Positions 26,319-35,529 of a stretch of 64,000 nucleotides of DNA are shown piece after piece (position 1 is the first letter of the stretch; every line of letters begins with the position of its first letter). The stretch is from Mucilaginibacter myungsuensis (GTDB lineage: Bacteria > Bacteroidota > Bacteroidia > Sphingobacteriales > Sphingobacteriaceae), in assembly GCF_015222005.1 (NCBI RefSeq), contig NZ_JADFFL010000012.1:1-64000 (forward strand), given 5' to 3'. The position numbers were made by a program, and so were the translations under genes. The notes under the pieces were generated by a model. The model worked only from the letters and a program-made list of their open reading frames with translations. It was not told the origin of the DNA and did not search any database.

Positions 26319-28217
26319 ATGAATAAATTTTACAGCCTTGTTGTGTATGGCCTGCTGACGGTATGTGCCGCCCAAGCCCAAAAACGCGAGATCAATACCC
26401 TGACCGAATTGGATAAGTTGGGTAATATTGCCGACCTGCCCAAATATTGGGACCGCACAACGGTTCACCAATTTTCTTCCTATGACCGCACTGATAATAA
26501 CGACGATGGTTTTAGTGGTAAGTATTCCTTCATCCGCAAAGAAACTGACGGCTCGCTGGTAATATTTGAAGCCGAAGGTAACGGCGTGATCAACCGGATC
26601 TGGACACCCACCCCAACCAATGATACGCTGGATCTTTACTTTAGCGGAGCAACAAAACCACAATATTCCATTCGTTTTTCCGACCTGTATAATGGCAAAG
26701 TATCCCCATTCGTATCTCCGCTTGCCGGAAATGAGTTAGGCGGATTTTACAGCTACATGCCCATCCCGTACAAAGATGGTTGCAAAGTGGTATTTCGTGG
26801 TAAAAAGCTGGAGTTTTATCAGATACAATACCGTACCTATCAGACAGATGATCAGGTGGTCAATTTCGACCCGAAACTACCCGGCTTAGGCGCTGCTTTG
26901 GCTAAATTGGACGGGGCATGGAAAGACCCGATGACTGCGCCGGGAGTATCGCTAAAGGTATCCACCAAACTTACACCGGGCAAAACATTTGTACTGGCCG
27001 ACCTTAAAAAACCGGGCAGGATCACCGGTATTAAACTGCACCATTCCGACCTTTACCGCGGTCTGAACAAGAACATCCTCATCAAAATGACCTGGGATGG
27101 CGAACGCCCGGCCGTGTATATGCCCGTCGCCGACTTTTTCGGCTACGCGTTCGGGAAAGAGTCGATGCAAAGTGTATTGCTTGGCTCGGCAAATAATATC
27201 AACTACTGTTACTTCCCGATGCCTTTTGCGCGTAGCGCTAAGATAGAACTCATCTATCGACAACAGTCTGGGATCGACCAAAAACCTATCGATGTTGAAG
27301 CCGAGCTATTTGTGGCTGGTCAGCCTTATAACGCCAAAACCGAAGGCAAATTTTACGCCCAGTGGAACCCTGAAAAGCATACCACCGCAGGTAAGCCGCA
27401 TGTGTTTTTAGAGGGCAACGGCAAAGGCCACTATGTAGGCACCATTTTGCAAGCGCAAGGTTTGGAACCCGGCATGACGCTGTTTTTTGAGGGCGATGAC
27501 GTGACCCGCATTGATGGTGAACTGAGGATGCACGGTACCGGATCTGAAGATTATTTTAACGGCGGATGGTATGCCTTATTAGACAGGTGGGATACCAAAA
27601 TGAGTTTGCCGCTGCACGGCTCGTTAGACTACTCGTTGCCATTTGCCCGCACCGGTGGTTACCGCCTGTTCATTGCTGATAAAATGCCTTTTGAGAAGAG
27701 CATCATCCACACCATTGAACATGGCCCGGAGCAAAACAACAAACCCGGCGACTATACTTCAGTAGCGTTCTATTATGCCCCTAAAGCGATCACTACCGAT
27801 CAGCCCGTACCTACGGACGATCTTGTGAGGGTGCGCATCCCTGATACGCTGATGGTCTATCCGCAACTGATAAAATACAGCGTTGGGGGCGGCGTGAAGA
27901 TTGAAGGCCACATTTTGCATTCCACCAATGGCGGACAGGTGAAAATTGACCTGAGCGATCTGCCAAAAGGCAGTTACAAGCTTTATGCCGATATAGAAAA
28001 GACACCTGACGGCGCAACCGTATCCATTTGGCAACGTCAAAAAATGATCAACGGATCATTCTCTTTCTACGCCGATAAACGCGAGAACGCACCTAATACT
28101 TTGCTATGCGATATCGATCTGGATGATTTTAAAGATGCGATCACCTTACAGTTTAAGCGGGATGATAAAAAGTCTATCGTGAGTATGCACCGGCTGATAT
28201 TGGTTAGGCAGAAATAG
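26319..28217 (+). CDS. Glycoside hydrolase family 172 (DUF2961) protein
   Basis: About 632 residues with a signal peptide (MNKFYSLVVYGLLTVCAAQA). The family signature HGTGSEDYFNGGWY is at residues about 403-416 and the N-terminal part shows the GVINRIWTPTP segment usual in DUF2961. Characterised GH172 enzymes act on fructofuranose dianhydrides or on D-arabinofuranosides, and the substrate here is open. The C-terminal 110 residues look like a beta-sandwich add-on. The ATG at 26319 gives a clean signal peptide; a TTG at 26289 would put ten odd residues ahead of it. Confidence 0.85.
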   Translation: MNKFYSLVVYGLLTVCAAQAQKREINTLTELDKLGNIADLPKYWDRTTVHQFSSYDRTDNNDDGFSGKYSFIRKETDGSLVIFEAEGNGVINRIWTPTPTNDTLDLYFSGATKPQYSIRFSDLYNGKVSPFVSPLAGNELGGFYSYMPIPYKDGCKVVFRGKKLEFYQIQYRTYQTDDQVVNFDPKLPGLGAALAKLDGAWKDPMTAPGVSLKVSTKLTPGKTFVLADLKKPGRITGIKLHHSDLYRGLNKNILIKMTWDGERPAVYMPVADFFGYAFGKESMQSVLLGSANNINYCYFPMPFARSAKIELIYRQQSGIDQKPIDVEAELFVAGQPYNAKTEGKFYAQWNPEKHTTAGKPHVFLEGNGKGHYVGTILQAQGLEPGMTLFFEGDDVTRIDGELRMHGTGSEDYFNGGWYALLDRWDTKMSLPLHGSLDYSLPFARTGGYRLFIADKMPFEKSIIHTIEHGPEQNNKPGDYTSVAFYYAPKAITTDQPVPTDDLVRVRIPDTLMVYPQLIKYSVGGGVKIEGHILHSTNGGQVKIDLSDLPKGSYKLYADIEKTPDGATVSIWQRQKMINGSFSFYADKRENAPNTLLCDIDLDDFKDAITLQFKRDDKKSIVSMHRLILVRQK

Positions 28218-28249
28218 AAACACGGAATGTTGATCGAAGCTTTTACTTT

Positions 28250-28286
28250 CGACAAAAAAATAGCGGCGGATAAATATCCACCGCTA
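28250..28286 (-). terminator. Rho-independent terminator of the efflux operon
   Basis: Arms 28261-28272 and 28275-28286 pair at 11 of 12 positions with a 2-base gap at the centre. On the minus strand they are followed by seven T, so this ends the TolC/RND transcript. On the plus strand it lies shortly after the GH172 stop. Confidence 0.85.
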
Positions 28287-28336
28287 CCACACACACATCA
28301 ATTCCCATCGTATCGACGGAAGCTTCTGGTTTGTTC

Positions 28337-28386
28337 GCAAGCAGGATGCTTGCTATGTTTTAGGTCGAAGCTGAAAGCTTCGACCT
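28337..28386. repeat. Two perfect small hairpins between convergent genes
   Basis: GCAAGCA (28337-28343) pairs with TGCTTGC (28347-28353). AGGTCGAAGCT (28362-28372) pairs perfectly with 28376-28386. Neither has a T run on the proper side, so they are not plain terminators. The combination looks like a REP-type extragenic repeat. Confidence 0.55.
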
Positions 28387-28393
28387 GTATTTA

Positions 28394-29812
28394 TTATTTC
28401 CAACCGCCGCCTAACGAGCGGTACAGATCGGCCACAGCGGCTAACTCACCACGTTTAATAGCAGCTAATTCTAATTCGCTTTGCAATACATTGCTTTGGG
28501 CAGTGATCACCTCCAGGTAATTGGCCATACCATTCTTGAACAGCATATTGGCATTGCCTGTGGCTTGCTGTAAAGTATTCACCCGTTTGATGGCTATCTC
28601 TTGGCGTTCCTTCAGTTTTTCGATACTCGCCAAAGCGTCAGACACCTCTCCTACTGCGGTCAGTACTTGCTGACGGAACACCAATACCACCTTCTCACGT
28701 TCCACTTGTGCTACTTTGTATTTAGTGCTTAACTCTTTACGATTTAGCAAAGGCTGTATCACACTACCCGATACCACACCGAATAACGATGCCGGCACAT
28801 TGAACCAGTTACTGGCTTTGAACGAGTTAACACCGCCCGAAGCTGTGATCCTTAAAGCAGGATACATGTCGGCTTTGCTGATACCCACATTGGCGTTGGC
28901 AATATTCAGTTGCAGTTCGGCGCTACGCACATCTGGCCTGCGGCTGACAATTTCTGACGATACACCGGTATTGATATCAGATGGAATAGTCAGTTGATCC
29001 AAACCCGTATTACGTTCAATGCTGCTTGGCAGTGCACCGGTCAGAATACGTAACGCATTTTCCTGTATCAGCACATTTTGCTCGAACTGTGGCACCAACC
29101 CTGCTACCGCCTGCCGTTGCGCCTCGGCTTGCTGCACAGCTAACAAGGTTACCTGCCCCGCTGTGTATTGCAGTTTAATGATCTGCAGAGTACTATCGTT
29201 CAGCCGCACGTTCTTTTGGGCAATGCTTAATTGCTTATCTAACATCAGCAGGTTATAATAACCTTGCGATACACCGGCAACGATATTGGTCTGCACCAGT
29301 TTTTTAGCCTCGTTAGTTTGCAGGTAGGTAGCTAAAGCGCTTTTTTGGCGACTTTTGATCTTACCCCAAATATCGGCCTCCCAAGATAGGGCCAGATTAG
29401 CTGAGTAATCTTCAATGTGGTTAGTCCCTACACCGAACTGTTTAAGACTTAAACCATTTAAGCTATTGTCAGAAGGACGACTTGTGCTGGCAGTTACGTT
29501 GGCGCTTACTGTTGGCACATAGTTCCATTTTACTTGTTTGAACTGCAATTGCGCCTGCTCGATGTTCTTGATAGCGATCTGCATATCATAGTTCTTAGCA
29601 ATGGCGCTATCGATCAGTTTTTGCAATACCGGATCGGTGAAAAATTGTTTCCATTGGATATCGGCAATACTGCTGCTATCGGCTGTGGTCTTGATCTCCG
29701 CGTTGCGGAAGGTCGCCGGCAGATCTGGTTTGGGCGACTGTATGTCTTTGGATACCGAGCAGGCACTTAGTAGCACTGCTACTAAGGCCAACTCGCTGAT
29801 ATATTTTTTCAT
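28394..29812 (-). CDS. TolC/OprM-type outer membrane efflux lipoprotein (NodT family)
   Basis: A 472-residue outer membrane channel of a tripartite pump. The lipobox LLSACS near residue 18 makes it a lipoprotein like OprM. Two long alpha-helical hairpin regions are visible (residues 70-240 and 280-455), each with the family IVSRRPDVRSAELQLNIANANVG type segment at the start of the second repeat. It follows the RND permease by 36 bases on the same strand and is the last gene of the operon, ended by a strong terminator. Confidence 0.92.
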   Translation of the reverse strand: MKKYISELALVAVLLSACSVSKDIQSPKPDLPATFRNAEIKTTADSSSIADIQWKQFFTDPVLQKLIDSAIAKNYDMQIAIKNIEQAQLQFKQVKWNYVPTVSANVTASTSRPSDNSLNGLSLKQFGVGTNHIEDYSANLALSWEADIWGKIKSRQKSALATYLQTNEAKKLVQTNIVAGVSQGYYNLLMLDKQLSIAQKNVRLNDSTLQIIKLQYTAGQVTLLAVQQAEAQRQAVAGLVPQFEQNVLIQENALRILTGALPSSIERNTGLDQLTIPSDINTGVSSEIVSRRPDVRSAELQLNIANANVGISKADMYPALRITASGGVNSFKASNWFNVPASLFGVVSGSVIQPLLNRKELSTKYKVAQVEREKVVLVFRQQVLTAVGEVSDALASIEKLKERQEIAIKRVNTLQQATGNANMLFKNGMANYLEVITAQSNVLQSELELAAIKRGELAAVADLYRSLGGGWK

Positions 29813-29848
29813 TGTATTTATCTTTTTATGTTGATGGGCTGTGGATGC

Positions 29849-32800
29849 TTAAGCACTATAAGCCTCTTCTAATTGTGGAACGGCGTGTCCGTTCTTTGGC
29901 TGATGATCCTCTGTCTCTTCAGATTCGTTTGTGGGTACGCCTGTGATGCGTTCCTGCAATCCCTGGAAGATCACGAACAATACCGGGATTATGAACAGAC
30001 CCAAAATTACACCCGAAACCATACCACCAGCGGCACCGATACTGATAGAGTGGTTACCCTGTGCCGACGGACCGGTAGCGATACTCATTGGGAACAGACC
30101 GAATACGAAGGCTAACGACGTCATGATGATCGGGCGTAACCTTAATTTGGATGCTTCTATAGCGGCTGCAACTAATGACAGGCCTGCTTTACGACGTTGC
30201 ACTGCGAACTCGATGATCAGGATGGCGTTCTTAGCCAACAGACCAATTAACATGATCAGTGCTACCTGTACGTAGATGTTGTTTACGATACCGGTAAAAC
30301 CCAACACCGCGAACGTTCCGAAAATACCGGTCGGTATAGATAAAATTACCGCTAATGGCAAGATATAGCTTTCGTACTGTGCAGCTAATAAGAAGTACAC
30401 AAATACCAGACACAGTACAAAGATCACGGTCGATTGTCCGCCTGAAGAAATCTCCTCGCGGGTCTGTCCTGAGAACTCATAAGCAAAGCCCGATGGCAAT
30501 TCTTCTTTAGCGGTCTCTTCGATCGCCTTGATGGCATCGCCCGAGCTGAAGCCCGGTTTAGGGATAGCATTTACCGAGATAGAGTTGAACAGGTTATAAC
30601 GCGACGCGGTCTCTGAACCGTAAACCCTTGTCAGTTTAACTAACGTATTGATCGGCACCATCTCCCCCGCTTTGTTCTTCACAAATACACGGTCGATAGA
30701 AGCAGGGTCGGTACGGTCGGCAATATCAGCCTGAACAACTACACGGTAATATTTACCAAAGCGGTTAAAGTCTGATGCTTGCGCGCTACCGAAGTAGGCC
30801 TGCATGGTTTGCAAGATGTCCTTCACGCTAACACCGATCTGGTTGGCTTTGTCATCATCAACCTCTAATTGTAATTGAGGATAATCTGCCTTAAAGGTGG
30901 TGAACGCGTAAGCGATAGCCGGTTTAGCCATTAGCTTGCCAATAAAGTTATTGGCCACGCCGCTAAAGTTCTCCAGCTTACCGCCGGTCTTATCTTGCAG
31001 TACCATATCCAAAGCTTCCACATTACTAAAGCCCGGTACGGTTGGGAAACTGAACACGAAGAAAGTACCCGCTGTTACCGCGGCTAATTTGCCACGCAGC
31101 TGGTTCTGGATATCATCGATATTCTTCACGTCGCCACGCTCCTCGTTCGGTTTTAAAAGTACGAAGAATACGGCTGATGACGGACTGGTAGAGTTGGTCA
31201 GCAAGTTGAAACCTGAGATAGCGGTCACGAACCTTGCTGATGGTAAGCTACGTGCAGCGGCCTCCGCGTCTTTCAAAATGGTCGACGTACGATCTAAAGA
31301 TGTACCCGATTGTGTAGATACCGACACCGCGATGAAACCCTGATCCTCGGTAGGGATGAAGCCTGACGGCGTAGTGCGCATTAAGATGACAGTAGCCACG
31401 GTCACCAATGCCAAGCCGGCAATGCCTACCCATTTATTTTTGATGAGGAATTTAACACCGCCGATGTACCTGTCGGTCATACCGTTGAACGCGCCGTTAA
31501 AACCGTTGTAGAATTTCTGTACGAAACCTTGTTTCGGCTCGCCTGGTTTAGCATGGTTGCTCTTTAAGAACAAGGCCGCCAAAGCCGGAGATAAAGTCAA
31601 AGCGTTCACAGCAGATATCACGATCGCGATAGACATGGTAAAGGCGAACTGACGATAGAAGATACCGGTTGACCCTGTCATGAAACCAACAGGCAAGAAC
31701 ACAGCAGCCATTACCAATGTGATAGATACGATAGCGCCGGTGATCTCGTGCATGGCTTTTTTGGTAGCAACTTTTGGCTCCAGATGCTCGTGCTCCATCT
31801 TGGCGTGCACCGCCTCGACGACCACGATCGCGTCATCCACAACGATACCGATAGCCAACACGAGTGCGAACAAGGTCAGCAAGTTTATCGAGAACCCGAA
31901 CAGGCTCATGAAGAAGAACGTACCCAAGATCGCCACCGGAACGGCGATAGCCGGGATCAATGTTGAACGGAAATCCTGTAAGAAAATGAATACCACTAAG
32001 AATACCAGTATGAATGCCTCTATCAGTGTATGCTGAACTTGCGAGATAGATTCATCAAGCGCTGTTTTGGTACGATAGAACTGATTCCATTTGATACCTG
32101 CCGGAAAATCCTTAGCAGCTTTCTCCATTACCTTGTCAACAGCTAACTGTATCTCGTTAGCGTTAGATCCGGCTAACTGGATCAAACCGATAGCCACACC
32201 ATCACGACCGTTTAAGTGGGTCATACTGGTGTATGAGTAGGTGCCTAATTCGACCCTCGCCACATCTTTCAGGTGCAGTACCGAACCATCGGCGTTAGCA
32301 CGCAGGGCGATGTTCTGATATTCTTCGGGTTTAGATAATTTACCCTTGTACTTGATCACGTACTCAAAGGTCTCTTTACTACGCTCACCCAATTTACCGG
32401 GAGCGGCCTCTAAGTTCTTATCTTGTATAGCAGCCATAACTTCGGCCGGGGTGATTTTGTAGGCAGCCATTTGGCTTGGGTTAAGCCAAACACGCATAGA
32501 ATAATCTTTAACACCACCAAATATCGTGGCCTGACCAATGCCCGGTATACGTTTGATCTCGGGGATAATATTGATCTGCGCGTAGTTGGCCACAAAGGTC
32601 TGATCATATTTGGTCGAGTCCTCGGTGTACATACCTACTGCACCGATCAAACTGTTCTGCTGTTTGGTGGTGGTGATACCTTGTTGAACAACTTCCGCAG
32701 GTAGTTGAGCGGTAGCCTGGGCTACACGGTTCTGCACGTTCACCGCCGCCTGATCAGGGTTGGTACCTTGTTTAAAGTAAACGGTAATGGCAAGGGAACC

Positions 32801-33055
32801 GTCGTTACTCGCGGTCGAGCTCATATAGCTCATATTCTCCACACCGTTAATAGATTCTTCTAAAGATGGCGCTACCGACCGTAACACGGTCTCGGCATTA
32901 GCACCCGGATAAATTGCTGTTACCAATACCGCCGGTGGAGCGATATCCGGGAACATTTGCAAGGGCAACTTGTATAAGCCAAGCACCCCCAATATCACCA
33001 ACAGAATGGAGATAACCGTAGAGAGCACGGGCCTTTGTATGAATTTCTGGAACAT
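29849..33055 (-). CDS. RND multidrug efflux permease (HAE1 family, AcrB/MexB-like)
   Basis: An inner membrane proton/drug antiporter of about 1068 residues with twelve helices and two large periplasmic loops. It starts with MFQKFIQRPVLSTVISI, the classic AcrB-like opening, and has the LALVLAIGIVVDDAIVVVE segment of helix 4 with the two proton-relay Asp residues. The FVLCLVFVYFLLAAQYES segment and GLLAKNAILIIEFA follow in the second half. I begin at the ATG at 33055. An ATG at 33118 is in frame but its 21 extra residues are only a translation of the palindromic repeat. Confidence 0.95.
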   Translation of the reverse strand: MFQKFIQRPVLSTVISILLVILGVLGLYKLPLQMFPDIAPPAVLVTAIYPGANAETVLRSVAPSLEESINGVENMSYMSSTASNDGSLAITVYFKQGTNPDQAAVNVQNRVAQATAQLPAEVVQQGITTTKQQNSLIGAVGMYTEDSTKYDQTFVANYAQINIIPEIKRIPGIGQATIFGGVKDYSMRVWLNPSQMAAYKITPAEVMAAIQDKNLEAAPGKLGERSKETFEYVIKYKGKLSKPEEYQNIALRANADGSVLHLKDVARVELGTYSYTSMTHLNGRDGVAIGLIQLAGSNANEIQLAVDKVMEKAAKDFPAGIKWNQFYRTKTALDESISQVQHTLIEAFILVFLVVFIFLQDFRSTLIPAIAVPVAILGTFFFMSLFGFSINLLTLFALVLAIGIVVDDAIVVVEAVHAKMEHEHLEPKVATKKAMHEITGAIVSITLVMAAVFLPVGFMTGSTGIFYRQFAFTMSIAIVISAVNALTLSPALAALFLKSNHAKPGEPKQGFVQKFYNGFNGAFNGMTDRYIGGVKFLIKNKWVGIAGLALVTVATVILMRTTPSGFIPTEDQGFIAVSVSTQSGTSLDRTSTILKDAEAAARSLPSARFVTAISGFNLLTNSTSPSSAVFFVLLKPNEERGDVKNIDDIQNQLRGKLAAVTAGTFFVFSFPTVPGFSNVEALDMVLQDKTGGKLENFSGVANNFIGKLMAKPAIAYAFTTFKADYPQLQLEVDDDKANQIGVSVKDILQTMQAYFGSAQASDFNRFGKYYRVVVQADIADRTDPASIDRVFVKNKAGEMVPINTLVKLTRVYGSETASRYNLFNSISVNAIPKPGFSSGDAIKAIEETAKEELPSGFAYEFSGQTREEISSGGQSTVIFVLCLVFVYFLLAAQYESYILPLAVILSIPTGIFGTFAVLGFTGIVNNIYVQVALIMLIGLLAKNAILIIEFAVQRRKAGLSLVAAAIEASKLRLRPIIMTSLAFVFGLFPMSIATGPSAQGNHSISIGAAGGMVSGVILGLFIIPVLFVIFQGLQERITGVPTNESEETEDHQPKNGHAVPQLEEAYSA

Positions 33056-33080
33056 TTTTTTACTTTTTGATGTGTTGAGT

Positions 33081-33245
33081 TTAGAGTCAAGAATCAAGAT
33101 TTTAGGAGCAAGGGTCACCCCGTAATTGAGATATTTCTCAATTTTACTTCGTCTTAAAAATGACCTGATTATTTTTCTGTCTTGATTCTTGAATCTATAT
33201 TCTTGTGTCTTTTCTTGATTCTTGACTCTTTATTCTTGACTCTAA
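33081..33245. repeat. TCAAGA-type palindromic intergenic repeat, copy C
   Basis: Left part 33081-33110 carries TTTAGAGTCAAGAATCAAGA. The right part 33176-33245 carries several inverted copies (TCTTGATTCTTGAATC, TTCTTGATTCTTGACTC, ATTCTTGACTCTAAA). The ends pair over at least 15 bases. It lies between the membrane fusion protein gene and the RND permease gene. Confidence 0.7.
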
Positions 33246-33249
33246 AAAC

Positions 33250-34395
33250 TTATTTTTTAACAACGGCAGCCAATTTCTCAGCCGGTTTTGCCGGAGCTTG
33301 TGGTGCTATAACGGTACCTTCTTGCAAGTGGTCGATGCCGGTCAGGACTATCCTGTCGCCCGGTTTAACACCGCTGGTCACTAAGTAATTGGCGCCGCTT
33401 TTACCTTCGATAGCGATCGGGGTCTTTTTCACTTTATTGCTATCTGCAACGGTGAATACGAATACCTTATCCTGCATCTCTATAGTGGCCGATTCCGGGA
33501 TCACTAAGGCGTCTTTGTGCAACAGACCTAAGCGAACCTTACCGGTGTTACCTGCACGTAGCAGACCATCCGGGTTGTTGAAGGTGGCACGCACGGTGAT
33601 AGCCGCGGTGGTTTTATCGAATTGACCATCGATCATATCGATCTTACCTTGCTTGGCATAAGTAGAGTTATCTGATAACAACAGGCTCACTTTTGGCAAG
33701 TGCTTCAATTTGTCGCTGATGGTAGTGCCTTCGTACTGACCTTTAAAGTTCACAAAGTCTTTCTCACTTAGCGAGAAGTAAACGTGAACATCGTGTACGT
33801 CAGATAAGCGGGTCAACTCCTGAACGTCGGTCGGGCTTACTAAGCTACCTTGCTTTTTGATCAGGCGGCCAATGTAACCGCTAACCGGAGCAGTGATCAC
33901 GGTGTAACCTAAGTTGATCTTGGCGGTTGACACGTTAGCTTTAGCTTGCTCGATATTTGCTTTGGCGATATCCTGAGCGGCTTTGGCTGTTTTTAACTGA
34001 TATTCAGAGATAACCTTGTTTTGCACTAAGGGGGTCAATTTGTCAACCTCTAAACTTGCGTTAGCATAAGCGCCTTCGGCAGCATGTTGACTTGCCAAAG
34101 CGTTATTTAAAGCAGCGCGGAATGGCTGTTCGTTGATCTTAAAGATCGGCTGACCTGCGTTTACGTAAGCACCTTCGTCAACAAATACTTTGTCTAACGA
34201 GCCGCTGATCTGCGGGCGAACTTCTACGTTAACGGTACCTTCTATAGATGCAGGGTATTCCTGGTAAGTGGTATCGGTAGTAGTGCTGATGGTGGCTACC
34301 GGCAATGATGGCGCGGGTGGGGCCTGTGCTGCCTGCGGCTTAGGCGAGCAACTGAATAGAGCTAAAGCGATGATAGCTAAAATGATGGCTTTCAT
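33250..34395 (-). CDS. Periplasmic membrane fusion protein of the RND pump (AcrA/MexA-like)
   Basis: About 381 residues and a lipoprotein: signal peptide MKAIILAIIALALFSC with lipobox FSC. The lipoyl half near residue 50-65 (VEVRPQISGSLDKVFVDEG), an alpha hairpin (about 85-160), the second lipoyl half (YTVITAPVSGYIGRL) and beta-barrel and membrane-proximal domains follow in the normal order. It bridges permease and TolC. The in-frame ATG at 34545 would add 50 residues with no signal character, so I use 34395. First gene of the efflux operon. Confidence 0.92.
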   Translation of the reverse strand: MKAIILAIIALALFSCSPKPQAAQAPPAPSLPVATISTTTDTTYQEYPASIEGTVNVEVRPQISGSLDKVFVDEGAYVNAGQPIFKINEQPFRAALNNALASQHAAEGAYANASLEVDKLTPLVQNKVISEYQLKTAKAAQDIAKANIEQAKANVSTAKINLGYTVITAPVSGYIGRLIKKQGSLVSPTDVQELTRLSDVHDVHVYFSLSEKDFVNFKGQYEGTTISDKLKHLPKVSLLLSDNSTYAKQGKIDMIDGQFDKTTAAITVRATFNNPDGLLRAGNTGKVRLGLLHKDALVIPESATIEMQDKVFVFTVADSNKVKKTPIAIEGKSGANYLVTSGVKPGDRIVLTGIDHLQEGTVIAPQAPAKPAEKLAAVVKK

Positions 34396-34616
34396 GATGG
34401 TGGTTTTTGAATTTGAATTGATGGAATTTAAGGCCTTACGGATGCTGTCAACGTAAATAGTGTCGCTCCTTTTCGGCTGGTTATTAACAACGATAAATTT
34501 TCTAACGCTATTATATTCATTGTATGTGTTGCAGTTACTTAGCATTGTTTTGTGTTGTTTAAAATTTTAAGGGCTTTGGTAAATGTTAGGCCAATATTAT
34601 TACTTAGTTAATTTAT

Positions 34617-34629
34617 CTAACAGTGTTAA
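34617..34629. promoter_or_regulatory. TetR-type operator, site 1
   Basis: CTAACAGTGTTAA, a palindrome with a single central base (12 of 13 as in site 3), preceded by TTTAT. It lies about 220 bases before the membrane fusion gene. It matches sites 2 and 3 almost exactly. Confidence 0.7.
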
Positions 34630-34697
34630 ATAAATCAGAGAAATTAGAGTGATGTGTTTCATAAGCAGATGTGTTTAAATTAATAATGTGTTTTTAT

Positions 34698-34710
34698 CTA
34701 ACAGTGTTAA
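34698..34710. promoter_or_regulatory. TetR-type operator, site 2
   Basis: CTAACAGTGTTAA again, preceded by TTTTTAT, 81 bases from site 1 and 22 bases past the tetR stop codon. Confidence 0.7.
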
Positions 34711-34731
34711 GTTACAGCGAAAAAAAGAGAG

Positions 34732-35328
34732 CTATCCCTTTATCGCGTGTATAATGCCGCCTATGGCATCCTTTAACACTTGCTCGTTCATACCGTCGGG
34801 TACACCCTGGCGTACCAGGTTAATAGATATCAGTCCGTGTACTACCGACCAAAATGTGTAATAGCGTTTGCAGATCAGGTCCTCGGTAGCGGCATCGCCC
34901 ATCAGGTTACCGATCACTTCCCAGATCATGTTGGCAGGTACCTCGGCCTCGGGGATAGAGTTATCCCACACACAACAGTTAACCTCAATACCGAACATCA
35001 GCTGGTAAAGTTCCTTTTGTGTAAAGGCAAAGTTCCAGTAGGTCAACCACATATCCTCTAATTGCTTCTCGGGCGAGGTATGTTTATCGCGAGCTTCCCT
35101 CATGTCTTTGGCCAACATGCAGTAACCTAATTTGGTCAGCTGCAGCATCAGCGCTTCTTTGTTAGCAAAGTACTCGTAGATCACCGGCGGGGTATATTCA
35201 ATTATGTCCGCGATCTTACGCATACTTAAGGCCTGCCACCCTTCATCCTTCCCAATACGCAAAGCCGCGTCCAGGATATTCCTCCTGGTATCGTCTTTTA
35301 AGCGTTGTTTTCTATCCTTGCTGGCCAT
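34732..35328 (-). CDS. TetR/AcrR-family transcriptional regulator
   Basis: About 198 residues. The N-terminal helix-turn-helix is RRNILDAALRIGKDEGWQAL with MRKIADIIEYTPPVIYEYFANKEAL, the TetR signature, and the rest is a helical ligand domain with a Cys pair near residue 125. The start is the ATG at 35328 (MASKDRKQ); a GTG at 35337 is also in frame. An operator palindrome lies 23 bases upstream of the start and two more lie downstream before the pump operon, so it very likely represses itself and the pump. Confidence 0.88.
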   Translation of the reverse strand: MASKDRKQRLKDDTRRNILDAALRIGKDEGWQALSMRKIADIIEYTPPVIYEYFANKEALMLQLTKLGYCMLAKDMREARDKHTSPEKQLEDMWLTYWNFAFTQKELYQLMFGIEVNCCVWDNSIPEAEVPANMIWEVIGNLMGDAATEDLICKRYYTFWSVVHGLISINLVRQGVPDGMNEQVLKDAIGGIIHAIKG

Positions 35329-35350
35329 TGTTTTCACTGTATTAATTTAT

Positions 35351-35363
35351 CTAACAGTGTTAG
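35351..35363. promoter_or_regulatory. TetR-type operator, site 3 (tetR promoter)
   Basis: CTAACAGTGTTAG, a perfect 6-1-6 palindrome preceded by TTTAT, just upstream of the regulator's start. Its near-identity with the two copies at the efflux promoter indicates one regulator for both. Confidence 0.75.
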
Positions 35364-35529
35364 GCAAATATACGGGTGTTATTTTTAATGCAGTATAATT
35401 TATTTGTCATTTAAGGGTAGATGAAATGTCATGAAGACGTTGTCATTATTAAACTTTTCTCTTATCTTTAAGTTTAAAGACCCGGTGTTGGCCGGATCAA
35501 TACTTTTTACCCGCAAGTTCCTGAACCTC

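Larger units (their letters stand above)
34396..34731. other. Regulatory region upstream of the efflux operon
   Basis: This AT-rich stretch holds two copies of the palindromic operator (34617-34629, 34698-34710). Between them AACACAT occurs three times on the minus strand. I could not assign a -7 element with confidence; weak TAnnTTT-like words lie at about 34577-34600. The efflux leader would be about 200 bases long. Confidence 0.5.

Noticed and set aside
31680..32036. 118-codon ORF antisense to the RND permease
   Set aside because: Low-complexity shadow frame rich in Thr/Ile/Asn, opposite helix 4-5 of the pump.
34396..34545. N-terminal extension of the membrane fusion protein from the ATG at 34545
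   Set aside because: It lacks a signal peptide and would put 50 odd residues before a clean lipoprotein signal at 34395.
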